Assembly: GCA_963734365.1 (NCBI GenBank)
Contig: CAVTGV010000008.1
Location: forward strand, 744,001 to 808,000
Direction of reading: 5' to 3'
DNA from: JACVRW01 sp963734365
Lineage (GTDB): Bacteria; Actinomycetota; Thermoleophilia; Solirubrobacterales; Thermoleophilaceae
Length of the DNA stretch: 64,000 bases
Shown: positions 54,635 to 63,782 of the stretch, in pieces
Numbering within the stretch: the first letter of the stretch is position 1
Layout: every line of letters begins with the position of its first letter
The notes under the pieces: model-generated
Seen by the model: only the letters and a program-made list of their open reading frames with translations
What the model was told of the DNA's origin: nothing
Databases searched by the model: none
Program-made: the position numbers and the translations under genes

Positions 54635-55848
54635 GCTCCGGACCGCCGCCCGTGCCGGGCGGACGAACACCCGAGGATCGGGAGGCCGCCCGGCGCGACC
54701 GTGAGGCGCAGCGGCACGCCGAGCCCGCCGCCGTACCGGTCATGGATCGCTCCGATGACGGCGACCGGGGCACGCCGCCGCCCACGGTCGCTCGCGGCCC
54801 ACGTCCCCGCTGGGGCCGCATGATCGCCGTCGCGGTGCTCCTGGCCCTGCTGGTGGCGGTGGCCTGGTTCGCCAACTCGCTCTTCCAGCCCTTCAAGGGC
54901 GAAAGCGACGGCCGCGCGGTGCGCGTGGCGATCCCCGCCGGCTCGAGCCTCGGCGACATCGCGTCGATCCTCGAGGACAGGGGCGTGATCTCCAACGCCG
55001 GCTTCTTCGAGCTGCGCGCGCGCCTGGCGGGTCGTAGCGGCGAGCTCAAGCCGGGTGCCTTCCAGTTGCGCGAGGACATGAGCTTCAGCGCCGCTCTCGA
55101 CGCGCTGGAGAAGGGCGTGCCGCCGAACGTGCTCGTGGTCTCGCTGCCGGAGGGACTGTCGCGCAGGGAGCTGGCGCCGGTGGTCAGGCGGGCGAAGGTT
55201 CCCGGCAACTACCTGCGCGCCAGCCGGCGCAACCGGGAGCTCAACCCGCGTCGCTACGGAGCGCAGGGCGCCGGGAGCCTCGAGGGCTTTCTCTTCCCCG
55301 CGAGCTACGAGCTCAGGAAGGGCCGTCCGGCCCGTGCTCTCGTGACTGAGCAGCTGAAGGCCTTCAAGCGCAACTTCGCGAAGGTCGACCTCTCCTACGC
55401 CCGCCGCAAGAACCTCACGCCCTACGACGTGCTGATCATCGCCTCGCTGATCGACCGCGAGGCCGCCGTGGGCAAGGAGCGCGCCCTGATCTCGTCGGTC
55501 ATCTACAACCGCCTGAAGAACGACATCAACCTCGGCATCGACGCGACCGTGCGCTTCATCTACGGGAACTGGTCGCGTCCCCTGCGGCAGTCCGAGCTGG
55601 CCAACCCGAGCCCCTACAACACCCGCGTGAACGCCGGCCTGCCGCCGGGGCCGATCGGCAACCCGGGACTGGCGTCGATCAAGGCGGCCGCCCGCCCGGC
55701 GCGCACCCGCTACCTCTTCTACGTGGCCGCCGTGTGCGGCAACGGCAGGCACAAGTTCGCCAAGACCGACGCCGAGTTCCAGCGCTACGTGGACGAGTAC
55801 AACCGTGCGCGCGAGGAGCGCGGAGGCAAGTCGCCCACCCAGTGCTGA
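54631..55848 (+). CDS. mltG: Endolytic murein transglycosylase
   Basis: A 405-residue MltG/YceG protein. The N-terminal cytoplasmic segment of about 60 residues is charged, then one membrane segment (RMIAVAVLLALLVAVAWFAN), then a LysM-like and a catalytic domain outside. The catalytic glutamate is in DVLIIASLIDREAAVGKERA, followed by SVIYNRLKNDINLGIDATVR and NPSPYNTRVNAGLPPGPIGN. It cuts nascent peptidoglycan strands and limits their length. GTG start overlapping ruvX; the stop overlaps aroE. Confidence 0.93.
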   Translation: MSSGPPPVPGGRTPEDREAARRDREAQRHAEPAAVPVMDRSDDGDRGTPPPTVARGPRPRWGRMIAVAVLLALLVAVAWFANSLFQPFKGESDGRAVRVAIPAGSSLGDIASILEDRGVISNAGFFELRARLAGRSGELKPGAFQLREDMSFSAALDALEKGVPPNVLVVSLPEGLSRRELAPVVRRAKVPGNYLRASRRNRELNPRRYGAQGAGSLEGFLFPASYELRKGRPARALVTEQLKAFKRNFAKVDLSYARRKNLTPYDVLIIASLIDREAAVGKERALISSVIYNRLKNDINLGIDATVRFIYGNWSRPLRQSELANPSPYNTRVNAGLPPGPIGNPGLASIKAAARPARTRYLFYVAAVCGNGRHKFAKTDAEFQRYVDEYNRAREERGGKSPTQC

Positions 55849-56612
55849 CTGGGGTTGTCGGCTTTCCCGTCGCTCACAGCCGCTCACCGGCGATGATGAG
55901 CGCGGCCTTCGCCGAGCTGGGGCTCGGCTGGCGCTACTTCCACCTGCCCGTGGCGCCCGAGCGCTTCGCGGCCACGGTTGCCGCCCTGCCCGCCTCTGGC
56001 TACCGCGGAGCCAACGTGACCATCCCGCACAAGCTGGCTGCACACGAGCTGGCCGGTGAGGTGAGCGACGCGGCGGCCGCGATCGGCGCGGTGAACACGC
56101 TCAGCTTCGAGCCCGGCGGCCGGGTCCTCGGAGACAACACCGACGCCGGTGGGCTGCTCGACGCCCTGGACGGCGAGCCTCCCGGACGCGCGCTGGTGCT
56201 CGGCGCCGGCGGCGCCGCCCGGGCGGCCGTCTGGGCGCTCCGCGAAGCCGGCGCGGAGGTCACGGTCTGGACCCGCACGCCCGCCCGCGGGCGGGCGCTG
56301 GCGCTCGAGTTCGGCGTCTGCTACGCCGGCGATCCCGGCCCGGCCGAGCTCATGGTGAACGCCACCTCGGTCGGCCTGGAGCCCGGCGACACACTCGAGG
56401 GGCTGCCGCTCGTGGAGGCCGAGACGGTGGTGGACCTCGTGTACGGCGGAGAGCCGACCCCGTTCGAGCGCTGGGGCAGCGAGCGGGGTGCGCGCGTGAT
56501 CGACGGGCTGGAGGTCCTGGTCCGCCAGGGAGCGCGGAGCCTCGAGATCTGGACGGGGCGCGACGCCCCCCTGGAGGCCATGCGGCACGGGGCGCGGCGG
56601 CCCCCTGTCTAG
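55842..56612 (+). CDS. aroE: Shikimate dehydrogenase
   Basis: A 256-residue enzyme reducing 3-dehydroshikimate with NADPH in aromatic amino acid synthesis. Substrate-binding blocks are VVGFPVAHSRSPAMMSAAF, GANVTIPHKLAAHELAG and VLGDNTDAGGLLDAL. The NADPH motif is VLGAGGAARAAVWAL, and DLVYGGEPTPFERWG is the late block. GTG 55842 overlaps the mltG stop by seven bases. This start gives exactly the family N-terminus; the longer upstream frame is unrelated. Confidence 0.93.
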   Translation: MLTGVVGFPVAHSRSPAMMSAAFAELGLGWRYFHLPVAPERFAATVAALPASGYRGANVTIPHKLAAHELAGEVSDAAAAIGAVNTLSFEPGGRVLGDNTDAGGLLDALDGEPPGRALVLGAGGAARAAVWALREAGAEVTVWTRTPARGRALALEFGVCYAGDPGPAELMVNATSVGLEPGDTLEGLPLVEAETVVDLVYGGEPTPFERWGSERGARVIDGLEVLVRQGARSLEIWTGRDAPLEAMRHGARRPPV

Positions 56613-56664
56613 TACACCCGCCGGCTCCTAAACCGCGTTCGCGGGCCTGCCGATATGCGGGTCA

Positions 56665-57885
56665 ATGGCCGTCTCCCGCCCCTTCCTGCTCGCCCTCATC
56701 GGAATCGTCCTGCTGGGCGCCACCGTCTTGACCGTCCGCAACGCGCCGCAGAGCACGAGCGCCGGCACGGCGCCGCCCCCGGCCGGGCCCACGCAGCCGG
56801 CCAAGCCCGTCGCGCAGCTCGCTCCCGAAGACGCGCTCGCGTCCGCCTTCAGCACCGCTCCCGGCAGCGCCCGCTTCCGGGTCGAGGCCTCGCTGCGGGC
56901 ACAGGGCCAGAGGGGAACGCTCGAGCTGAGCGGCGCCACCGACGACTCGGCCAAGGATCCTCGCTTGGCGCTCGACGTGAAGGTCGATGCGCTGGGCACC
57001 AACGTCCAGGGCGGCTTCGTCACGACCGGCGGCGAGGCGTGGTTCACGCGCGGCGACACCGGCTACCTCGTTCCGCAAGAGATCTGGGACGGCCTGCAGG
57101 AACCCGGCTCCGGGCCGGCGCCCGCGCTCCCCTTCAATCCGGCCAAGTGGGTCGAGGACGTGAAGGGCGAGGGCACCCAGTCGATCGACGGGGTCGAGAC
57201 GCAGCACGTGTCCGCCTCGCTCGACACACGCGCCGTCCTGCGTGACCTCAGCCGCGTGCTTCCCGCCGGCGCTGCCGCACGGGTCCAGAAGGGCGTGAAG
57301 CGCGCCGACTTCGATGTCTGGGTCGGTACCAAGGACCACGTGCTGCGCCGCCTGACCGCCGACCTGGCGTTCTCGCTCCCGGGCTCTGGCGGGGCCGCGC
57401 TGGCGCTTGAAGTGGAGCTGAGCGACGTGGGCCGCCCCCAGCGGATCGAGCGTCCGGCCGAGGTGTCCAAGCAGCTTCCCGGCGGCCAGTTCGGCGCCAT
57501 CATGCGCACCCTGCTCCAGCGCTCGTCGGCCGCCACCGGCGGTGACCCCGGAGCGGTGAGCGCGGGCCTGCGGGCCGGCAACAACCCGCAGAGGCTCCAG
57601 CGGGCGCTGCGCGAGCACCGCAAGGTGGTGCTGCTGTTCACGAACGCGCGCGGACTCGACGACAGGATCGTCGAGCGCTCACTGCGCGCCGTGAGCCGCG
57701 ACACCAGGGCGCTCACGCTCACCGACGCCGTGACGAGCGTCGACCGCTACGGCTCCCTCGTCGAGAACCTCGGCGTGAGCCAGACCCCGTCGATCGTGCT
57801 GATCGATCGCAACGGCAAGGCGCGCCTGGTGGAGGGCTACGTCGACGCCGAGTCGCTGGTCCAGGTAGTCGCGGACGCGCGATGA
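56665..57885 (+). CDS. LppX-like exported protein fused to a thioredoxin-fold domain
   Basis: A 406-residue exported protein. A signal/anchor (PFLLALIGIVLLGATVLTV) and a Pro/Ala linker are followed by residues 55-275 that resemble the LppX/LprG lipoprotein fold: strand-rich blocks SARFRVEASLRAQGQRGTLE, VQGGFVTTGGEAWFTRGDTG and VDGVETQHV-like IDGVETQHVSASLD. From about residue 310 a thioredoxin-like domain follows: HRKVVLLFTNARGLDD, then VSQTPSIVLIDRNGKARLVE, with the cis-Pro but no CxxC. There is no lipobox Cys. It may be a chaperone for an exported protein or lipid; it overlaps pilB by four bases, so a role in pilus biogenesis is likely (inference). Confidence 0.75.
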   Translation: MAVSRPFLLALIGIVLLGATVLTVRNAPQSTSAGTAPPPAGPTQPAKPVAQLAPEDALASAFSTAPGSARFRVEASLRAQGQRGTLELSGATDDSAKDPRLALDVKVDALGTNVQGGFVTTGGEAWFTRGDTGYLVPQEIWDGLQEPGSGPAPALPFNPAKWVEDVKGEGTQSIDGVETQHVSASLDTRAVLRDLSRVLPAGAAARVQKGVKRADFDVWVGTKDHVLRRLTADLAFSLPGSGGAALALEVELSDVGRPQRIERPAEVSKQLPGGQFGAIMRTLLQRSSAATGGDPGAVSAGLRAGNNPQRLQRALREHRKVVLLFTNARGLDDRIVERSLRAVSRDTRALTLTDAVTSVDRYGSLVENLGVSQTPSIVLIDRNGKARLVEGYVDAESLVQVVADAR

Positions 57886-59651
57886 GCGAGCTGCAGGCCG
57901 GCTCGGCGCAGCTGCATGCTGTCCCGGCCGGCAGCGCGAGCTCCGCCGCGGCTGCGGCGGCACCGGCCGACGGGCTCACCCCTCCGCAGCCACGCGGCGG
58001 CTCGCGCTTCATCACCGACGTGATCGTGGAAATGGGCTTCCTCGCGCGTGAGCGCGTGGATCCGGTGGTGGAGCGGGCGAAGGTCGAGGGGCGGCCCCCG
58101 GAGCAGGTGCTGCTCGAGACCGGTGCGATCACCGGCGACCAGCTGGCACGAGCTACGGCGCAGCGCTTCGGGCTCTGCCACGTGGACGTCACGCTGTTCA
58201 AGACCGACGTGGGGGCGCTCAACGTGATCCCCGCCCAGATGGCCCGCCGTCTGGGTGCCGCGCCGATCGGCTATGACGACCGCGACCAGCTGCTCGTGGC
58301 GATGTCGGACCCGTCGAACGTGCTGGCGCTAGACGACCTCAAGCTGCGCACCGGCCGCGAGGTGCAGCCCGTGGTTGCCTCGCCGGACGACATCAACGGA
58401 CTGATCGGCCGCATGAGCCGCCTGGACGAGGCCGTGGCCGAAGCGGTGCAGGAGGGCGAGGAGGAGCTCGCCGACGTCACCGAGATACGCGAATCGGCCG
58501 AGGACGGGCCGGTGATAAAGCTGGTCAACTCGATCATCGCCCAGGCGGTGGAAGAGGGTGCGTCGGACATCCACTTCGAGCCCGAGGGCCGCGAGATGCG
58601 CGTTCGCTTCCGGGTGGACGGCGTGCTGCGCGAGACCACCACGATCCCCAAGCGCATGACCGCCGGCGTGGTCTCGCGCGTGAAGATCATGGCCTCGCTC
58701 GACATCGCCGAGAAACGCGTGCCCCAGGACGGCCGCGTGTCGCTCACCGTGGAGGGCCACGCCATCGACACCCGCATCGTGACGATGCCGCGCGTGGACG
58801 GCGAGGGCATCGTGATGCGCATCCTCGACAAGACGCAGGCGCTGATCGGGCTCGACTCGCTGGGGATGTCGCGGTCGAGCGAGGACCTTTTCGAGGACGC
58901 GTTCCGGCGCGCCTACGGCGCCGTGCTGGTCACGGGCCCGACCGGGTCGGGCAAGTCCACCACGCTCTACGCGGCGCTCAACGAGATCAACGAGCCCGGG
59001 CGCAACATCATCACGATCGAGGACCCGGTGGAGTACCAGCTCGCCGGTATCAACCAGCTTCAGGTGAACCTCAAGGCGGGACTCACCTTCGCCGGTGGGC
59101 TGCGCGCGATGCTGCGCGCCGATCCCGACGTGATCATGGTCGGCGAGATCCGCGACGCGGAGACGGCCAAGATCGCCATCGAGTCGGCCCTCACCGGCCA
59201 CCTGGTGCTGTCGACGCTGCACACCAACGACGCGCCCTCGGCCATCACCCGCCTCACCGAGATGGGGATCGAGCCGTTCCTCTCCGCTTCGGCGATCGTC
59301 GCCGTGGTGGCGCAGCGCCTGGTGCGCCAGCTCTGCACGTACTGCAAGCGCCGCACCATGCTGAGCGTCTCCTCGCTCGAGAAGGCGGGCTTCAACGTGG
59401 CCTTCGACCTCGAGGCCTACGAGCCCGGCGGCTGCGGCCGCTGCGGCGGCTCGGGCTACAAGGGCCGCACCGGTCTCTACGAGGTGATGGCGCTGTCCGA
59501 CGACATCCGCGATCTGACCATCGAGCGCTCCTCGGCCGACGACATTCGCAAGGTCGCCTCCTCGCAGGGCATGCGCACGCTGCGCGTGGACGGCTTCGAG
59601 AAGGTCAAGAACGGAATCACGTCCATAGCCGAGGTGGCCAGAGTCACGTGA
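57882..59651 (+). CDS. pilB: Type IV pilus assembly ATPase PilB (GspE family)
   Basis: A 589-residue secretion ATPase. N1 domain (MshEN) at about residues 40-190. Walker A is VLVTGPTGSGKSTTLYAALN near residue 350, the Asp box is ITIEDPVEYQLAGINQLQVN, Walker B is MLRADPDVIMVGEIRDAETA, and the His box is GHLVLSTLHTNDAP. A tetra-cysteine zinc site is QLCTYCKRR plus GGCGRCGGSGYKGRTG. It powers pilus extension. ATG overlaps the LppX-like gene (ATGA). Confidence 0.95.
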   Translation: MSELQAGSAQLHAVPAGSASSAAAAAAPADGLTPPQPRGGSRFITDVIVEMGFLARERVDPVVERAKVEGRPPEQVLLETGAITGDQLARATAQRFGLCHVDVTLFKTDVGALNVIPAQMARRLGAAPIGYDDRDQLLVAMSDPSNVLALDDLKLRTGREVQPVVASPDDINGLIGRMSRLDEAVAEAVQEGEEELADVTEIRESAEDGPVIKLVNSIIAQAVEEGASDIHFEPEGREMRVRFRVDGVLRETTTIPKRMTAGVVSRVKIMASLDIAEKRVPQDGRVSLTVEGHAIDTRIVTMPRVDGEGIVMRILDKTQALIGLDSLGMSRSSEDLFEDAFRRAYGAVLVTGPTGSGKSTTLYAALNEINEPGRNIITIEDPVEYQLAGINQLQVNLKAGLTFAGGLRAMLRADPDVIMVGEIRDAETAKIAIESALTGHLVLSTLHTNDAPSAITRLTEMGIEPFLSASAIVAVVAQRLVRQLCTYCKRRTMLSVSSLEKAGFNVAFDLEAYEPGGCGRCGGSGYKGRTGLYEVMALSDDIRDLTIERSSADDIRKVASSQGMRTLRVDGFEKVKNGITSIAEVARVT

Positions 59652-59679
59652 ACGGATCCCGGAGCCGATAGGGGAGACG

Positions 59680-60753
59680 ATGGAGCTCGACTTCGCAGAG
59701 GTCCTGCTGCAGGTGATGGAGCGCAACGCGTCCGACCTTCACCTCACCGCAGGCTCACCGCCCATGATCCGCCACCACGGCCGGCTGCACGCGCTCGACT
59801 ACCCGCGCCTGACGCCGCAGACCACGCGCGAGATCGTCTACTCGATCCTCACCAACGACCAGCGCCAGAAGCTCGAGACCGAGTGGCAGATCGACCTGGC
59901 CTACTCGATCCCCGGCAAGGCGCGCTTCCGCGTGAACGCCTACTTCCAGCGCGCCTCGATGTCGGCGGCCTTCCGGCTGATCCCGCGGGACATGCCCAAG
60001 CTCGGCTCGCTCGGGCTGCCGCCGGTGCTGGAGGACTTCACCCGCAAGCCGCGCGGCTTCGTGCTCGTCACCGGCCCCACCGGCTCCGGCAAGTCCACCT
60101 CGCTCGCCGCCATGCTCGACCTGATCAACGACACCCGGCACGAGCACATCCTCACCATCGAGGACCCGATCGAGTTCCTGCACCGGCACAAGAAGTGCAT
60201 CGTCAACCAGCGCGAGCTGGGTGCCGACGCCCAGACCTTCTCGCTCGGCCTCAAGGCCGCGCTGCGCCAGGACCCGGACGTGATCCTCGTGGGCGAGATG
60301 CGCGACCTGGAGACGATCTCCACCGCGCTCACCGCGGCGGAGACCGGCCACCTCGTGTTCGCGACCCTGCACACCCAGGACACCGCGCAGACGGTGGACC
60401 GCATCGTCGACGTGTTCCCGCCCGAGCAGCAGCAGCAGGTGCGGGTGCAGCTGTCGGTGGCGCTCCAGGGGATCGTGACCCAGCAGCTGCTGCCCACGGC
60501 GGACGGCCGCGGGCGCTGCTGCGCCACCGAGGTGCTGGTGCCCACGCCCGCCGTCCGCAACCTGATCCGCGAGGGCAAGACGCATCAGATCTACTCGGCG
60601 CTTCAGACCGGCGGGCAGTTCGGCATGCAGACGATGGACGCCTCGCTCGTCCAGCTCGTGCGCGAGCACAAGATCACGCGCGAGCTGGCCGAGTCGCGCT
60701 CGAGCGCGCCCGAGGAGCTGCGCCGCCTGATGGGGACCGTGAGGGTGGCGTAG
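59680..60753 (+). CDS. pilT: Type IV pilus retraction ATPase PilT
   Basis: A 357-residue ATPase. The N-terminal PAS-like part is ASDLHLTAGSPPMIRHHGRL. Walker A is VLVTGPTGSGKSTSLAAMLD near residue 127, the Asp box LTIEDPIEFLHRHKK, Walker B ALRQDPDVILVGEMRDLETI, and the His box GHLVFATLHTQDTAQ. The retraction-specific motif is AVRNLIREGKTHQIYSALQT, followed by GMQTMDASL. It depolymerises pili, giving twitching or DNA uptake. It starts 28 bases after pilB. Confidence 0.95.
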   Translation: MELDFAEVLLQVMERNASDLHLTAGSPPMIRHHGRLHALDYPRLTPQTTREIVYSILTNDQRQKLETEWQIDLAYSIPGKARFRVNAYFQRASMSAAFRLIPRDMPKLGSLGLPPVLEDFTRKPRGFVLVTGPTGSGKSTSLAAMLDLINDTRHEHILTIEDPIEFLHRHKKCIVNQRELGADAQTFSLGLKAALRQDPDVILVGEMRDLETISTALTAAETGHLVFATLHTQDTAQTVDRIVDVFPPEQQQQVRVQLSVALQGIVTQQLLPTADGRGRCCATEVLVPTPAVRNLIREGKTHQIYSALQTGGQFGMQTMDASLVQLVREHKITRELAESRSSAPEELRRLMGTVRVA

Positions 60754-60759
60754 CGAGTC

Positions 60760-61974
60760 ATGGGCACGTACGCGTTCAAGGCCCTCGACCTCGCGGGCTC
60801 CTCGAGCAAGGGGGAGATCGAGGCGGGCGACAAGCAGGCCGTGGCGGCGCAGTTGCGCTCCAAGGGCCTGATCGTGATCGATATCGAGGAACAGAAGCCG
60901 GCCAACGCCGGCGACATCCTCGCCCGCTTCCGCCGCGTGAAGGCGGACGACCTGGTGATCGCCACGCGACAGCTGTCGACGATGGTGCAATCCGGGATGT
61001 CGCTCCTGCGCGCGCTGTACGTGATCGAGGAGCAGACCGAGAGCGACAAGCTGCGCGAGGTCTTCGTCGAGGTGCGCAAGGACGTGGAGGCGGGCGTGGC
61101 GCTGTCGGAGGCCCTCGAGCGCCATCCCGACGTGTTCAACGAGCTCTACGTGGCGATGGTCCGTGCCGGCGAGACGGGCGGCATCCTCGACCAGACCCTG
61201 GTCCGGGTGGCCACCCAGCTGGAGAAGGACGCCGCGCTGCGGCGCCAGATCAAGGCCGCGATGGTCTACCCGTCGCTGATCGGGGGCTTCGCGCTGGTGG
61301 TGCTGTTCGCGCTGGTGGCGTTCCTCGTGCCGGTGTTCGAGAAGATCTTCAAGGACTTCGGCGGCGAGCTGCCGGCGATCACCAAGTTCACCGTCTGGCT
61401 CTCGCACATGGTCACCCAGCGCTGGTACGTGATGTTCGCGGTGACCTTCGCCGTGGTCTGGCTGTTTCGCTATTGGAAGCGCACCGAGCGCGGGCGCATG
61501 CAGTGGGACCGGCTGAAGCTCAAGTTCCCGATGAAGATCGGGGGGATCGTCCAGAAGGTCGCCCTGGCCCGCTTCTCACGGACGTTCTCCGGCCTGGTCT
61601 CGGCCGGCGTACCGATGCTCGAGGCGATCGACATCACGGGCAAGACCTCGGGCAACCGCGTGATCGAGAAGGCGATGGAGGACGTTCGCGAATCCGTGAA
61701 GAAAGGGGGGACGCTCACAGCGCCGATGGCCGAGGTGCCCGAAGCCTTCCCGGTGATGGTCACCCAGATGATCGGCGTGGGCGAGGAGACGGGCGCCCTC
61801 GAGACGATGATGACCAAGGTGGCCGACTTCTACGAGGAGCAGGTGGAGGCCGCCGTCAAGGCCCTGACGTCGATCCTCGAGCCGATCATGATCGTGGTGG
61901 TGGGCTCGATCGTCGGCTTCATCGTGATCGCGATGTACCTGCCGATGTTCAAGGTGTACGACCAGATCAAGTAG
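60760..61974 (+). CDS. pilC: Type IV pilus inner-membrane platform protein PilC (GspF family)
   Basis: A 404-residue membrane protein with two T2SSF repeats (about 65-190 and 265-390) and three hydrophobic segments (IGGFALVVLFALVAFLVPVF, YVMFAVTFAVVWLFRYW, IMIVVVGSIVGFIVIAMYLP). Typical motifs are QLSTMVQSGMSLLRALYVIE and MVRAGETGGILDQTLVRVA in the first repeat, and TFSGLVSAGVPMLEAIDITG and MIGVGEETGALETMMTKVAD in the second. It couples PilB/PilT to pilus assembly. Starts six bases after pilT. No pilin or PilD gene follows. Confidence 0.95.
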   Translation: MGTYAFKALDLAGSSSKGEIEAGDKQAVAAQLRSKGLIVIDIEEQKPANAGDILARFRRVKADDLVIATRQLSTMVQSGMSLLRALYVIEEQTESDKLREVFVEVRKDVEAGVALSEALERHPDVFNELYVAMVRAGETGGILDQTLVRVATQLEKDAALRRQIKAAMVYPSLIGGFALVVLFALVAFLVPVFEKIFKDFGGELPAITKFTVWLSHMVTQRWYVMFAVTFAVVWLFRYWKRTERGRMQWDRLKLKFPMKIGGIVQKVALARFSRTFSGLVSAGVPMLEAIDITGKTSGNRVIEKAMEDVRESVKKGGTLTAPMAEVPEAFPVMVTQMIGVGEETGALETMMTKVADFYEEQVEAAVKALTSILEPIMIVVVGSIVGFIVIAMYLPMFKVYDQIK

Positions 61975-62281
61975 GACGGGCCGCTCTCGACGAGCGTTAC
62001 GGCTGGACGCGCGGCATTCTGGCGCGCGCCGCCCAGGCCATGCTCGCTCGTAGGCGCTTGTCAGCCGGCCCGCTTCCACTTGACGAGGCGCTGCTGAGCT
62101 TCCACGCAAACCAGAGGCCGCAGCCGGAACGGACAGGGGACGCCGCTAGCGCGCCGATGCGGCCGCCGGTAGATTCACGGCCAAAGCAGTCTGGCGTCGG
62201 GCGGGGTCCGCCCGACGCGCGTTTCCGACGAGGTGGCCTGGGGTTGGGCGGCGCGCCGCCTGGACCGGACGGGAGACCGAC
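61975..62281. other. Gap of 307 bases after pilC with a strong hairpin
   Basis: No gene is called. One plus-strand frame just after pilC reads ERYGWTRGILARAAQAMLAR, then LPLDEALLSFHANQR; it has no start with a ribosome site and may be a remnant. Near the end, GCGTCGGGCGG-GGT-CCGCCCGACGC (62194-62218) is a perfect 11-base-pair hairpin followed by GCGTTTCC. It is probably the terminator of the alaS-pilC run. Confidence 0.45.
62194..62218. terminator. Hairpin terminator after the pil genes
   Basis: A perfect 11-base-pair GC-rich stem with a three-base loop (GGT) lies 220 bases after pilC and 64 bases before the next gene. There is no long T run. Its position suggests transcription termination or a pause. 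Confidence 0.5.
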
Positions 62282-62785
62282 GTGAAAGACAACTCCACTG
62301 CCGAACTGAAGGCCAACGTGCGGGCGCAGCTTGAGTGGCTGGCCGGCAATCCGCGCGATTGGCGCGCCCAGGACGTGCGGCGGCGCGTGCAGGAGATGAA
62401 GGCCGAACTGGAGGCGCGCGGCGAGACACTGGAGCCGGAGCGGCGCACCGCCCCTACGAGGACCGAAAGCAAGATCTACTACGCCCAGCGCCGCGTGCAA
62501 GGCGGGGCGGATGGATGGGAGGGCGAGAACTCGCTTGCGATGCACGAGGACCGTGGCGATGGCACGCCGCTATGCGGCCAGCCGATCAAGGATTGGACGG
62601 ACCCCAAGACGGGCAAGCGGTGGCGAGTCGTGTGGTTGCGCCACGGCCCCGGCCCGGTGGAGTGCGGCAAGTGCGCGAACATCAGCGGGGAACCCACCGG
62701 CTACGAGCCGCTTGCGGAGCCGCAGGGCGCATCGGTGCGCACGGTGTCGGGCGGCGCTTTTGAGATGAACCGCAGGCGGCATTGA
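62282..62785 (+). CDS. Hypothetical CxxC protein, 167 residues
   Basis: I do not recognise this gene. The N-terminal 60 residues are helical and charged (ELKANVRAQLEWLAGNPRDW, then VRRRVQEMKAELEARGETLE). The C-terminal part has tryptophan-rich strands and cysteines: DGTPLCGQPIKDWTDPKTGK, then RWRVVWLRHGPGPVECGKC. One Cys plus the CxxC could form a small zinc knuckle. GC3 is a little lower than in its neighbours, and it sits where pilin genes would be expected, so it may be acquired. GTG start; no obvious ribosome site. Confidence 0.6.
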   Translation: MKDNSTAELKANVRAQLEWLAGNPRDWRAQDVRRRVQEMKAELEARGETLEPERRTAPTRTESKIYYAQRRVQGGADGWEGENSLAMHEDRGDGTPLCGQPIKDWTDPKTGKRWRVVWLRHGPGPVECGKCANISGEPTGYEPLAEPQGASVRTVSGGAFEMNRRRH

Positions 62786-62791
62786 TGTAAC

Positions 62792-62834
62792 CGGACCTGC
62801 CCCGCTTCGGGTGACACGAAGCGGGGCCGGTCCG
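62792..62834. terminator. Long hairpin terminator after the CxxC gene
   Basis: CGGACC...GGTCCG encloses CCCCGCTTCG-GGTGACA-CGAAGCGGGG, a stacked stem of about 16 pairs with a seven-base loop, six bases after the gene stop. It lies between convergent genes and could serve both strands. No T run on the plus strand. Confidence 0.7.
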
Positions 62835-62972
62835 CTAGCCCGCGCTATCGCTTGCGCCTGGGAGCAGAGCGCCATTCGGCGTCGGCCGGCTGCCGCCTCC
62901 CATGCACGGCCGTGCCGCGGCTCGGGACTAGCGGTTTTCGTCCATTGCGACAGCGCGGCCTCATGAGCGCTG

Positions 62973-63782
62973 CTACGGGCTGATAGCGCTGAGCTCCCGC
63001 AGGAGCGGCCGAATTCTTTCAGCGAGCTCATGTGGATGATCGTGATAGGCCGCGTGCGTACCGGGTGTGTAGTGGACGTTCACGCCTAACCGCTCGCCGA
63101 GCTGGCGGGCGACCTCCGCGTAAGCCGGAAGGCCCTCAGTGCTGATGAGCAACCGCGCGCGCGGCGCGATTGCTGCGAGCGTTTCATCGTCCGGCAGATA
63201 CCGCTCGTACGTTCCGAGCTCAATCTCGAACAGCGTATGCGCACTCGCTAGCATCCGCTCGCGCAGAGCAGGCTCGAGTTTCGTCCAGCTGTCGTCTCCG
63301 GCCACGTAGCGCCACCAGGGCTCTGTCGCCGCGGGCGCCCCGCCGGTCTCCATGGCCGGCCGGACGCGCGCCAGGAGCGGCGCTCGCACGGCGTCCAGGT
63401 CGTCAACCAAGGCGAACAAAGGCGCCTCGTGCATGATCGCGCCCCGTACCGCGGCGGGATGACGGGCGAGTAGACACAACGCGAAGCTCCCGCCGCTGCT
63501 CGTGCCGAAGACCGCCGCCGGACCGGTCCCCAGCGCAGTCACGAGCGCCGCGGCGTCATCCGCCTGTTCCTCCGGGGACGTCGTTTCCCACCCAGCCGGG
63601 ACTTCGCTGCGCCCGTTGCCACGTCGATCGTAAGTCACGACCGTGAACTCGTCCGCGAGCAGGTCAGCTAGCACGTCGAAATGCCCACCGTCGCCGCTCG
63701 CTCCCATAATCAGCAGGACAGGGGGTCCTGTACCCCGAACCTCGTGGTAAAGCTCGGTCCCGTTAACGCTCAGTCGCGGCAT
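62973..63782 (-). CDS. Alpha/beta hydrolase
   Basis: A 269-residue alpha/beta-hydrolase-fold enzyme. The oxyanion region is GPPVLLIMGASGDGGHFDVL, the nucleophile elbow is VFGTSSGGSFALCL (Ser in G-x-S-x-G), and the catalytic His is in YTPGTHAAYHDHPHELA. A cap domain lies around residues 130-200. The likely substrate class is a small ester or epoxide; it cannot be narrowed further. ATG 63782 (MPRLSVNGTEL) is preferred over 63803. The 218 bases beyond it to the end of the window hold no gene that I can support. Confidence 0.88.
   Translation of the reverse strand: MPRLSVNGTELYHEVRGTGPPVLLIMGASGDGGHFDVLADLLADEFTVVTYDRRGNGRSEVPAGWETTSPEEQADDAAALVTALGTGPAAVFGTSSGGSFALCLLARHPAAVRGAIMHEAPLFALVDDLDAVRAPLLARVRPAMETGGAPAATEPWWRYVAGDDSWTKLEPALRERMLASAHTLFEIELGTYERYLPDDETLAAIAPRARLLISTEGLPAYAEVARQLGERLGVNVHYTPGTHAAYHDHPHELAERIRPLLRELSAISP

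Noticed and set aside
59755..61407. 550-residue minus-strand frame opposite pilT and pilC
   Set aside because: It is a shadow frame of high-GC genes, rich in His, Arg, Leu and Gly, with no motif, and both genes on the plus strand are certain.
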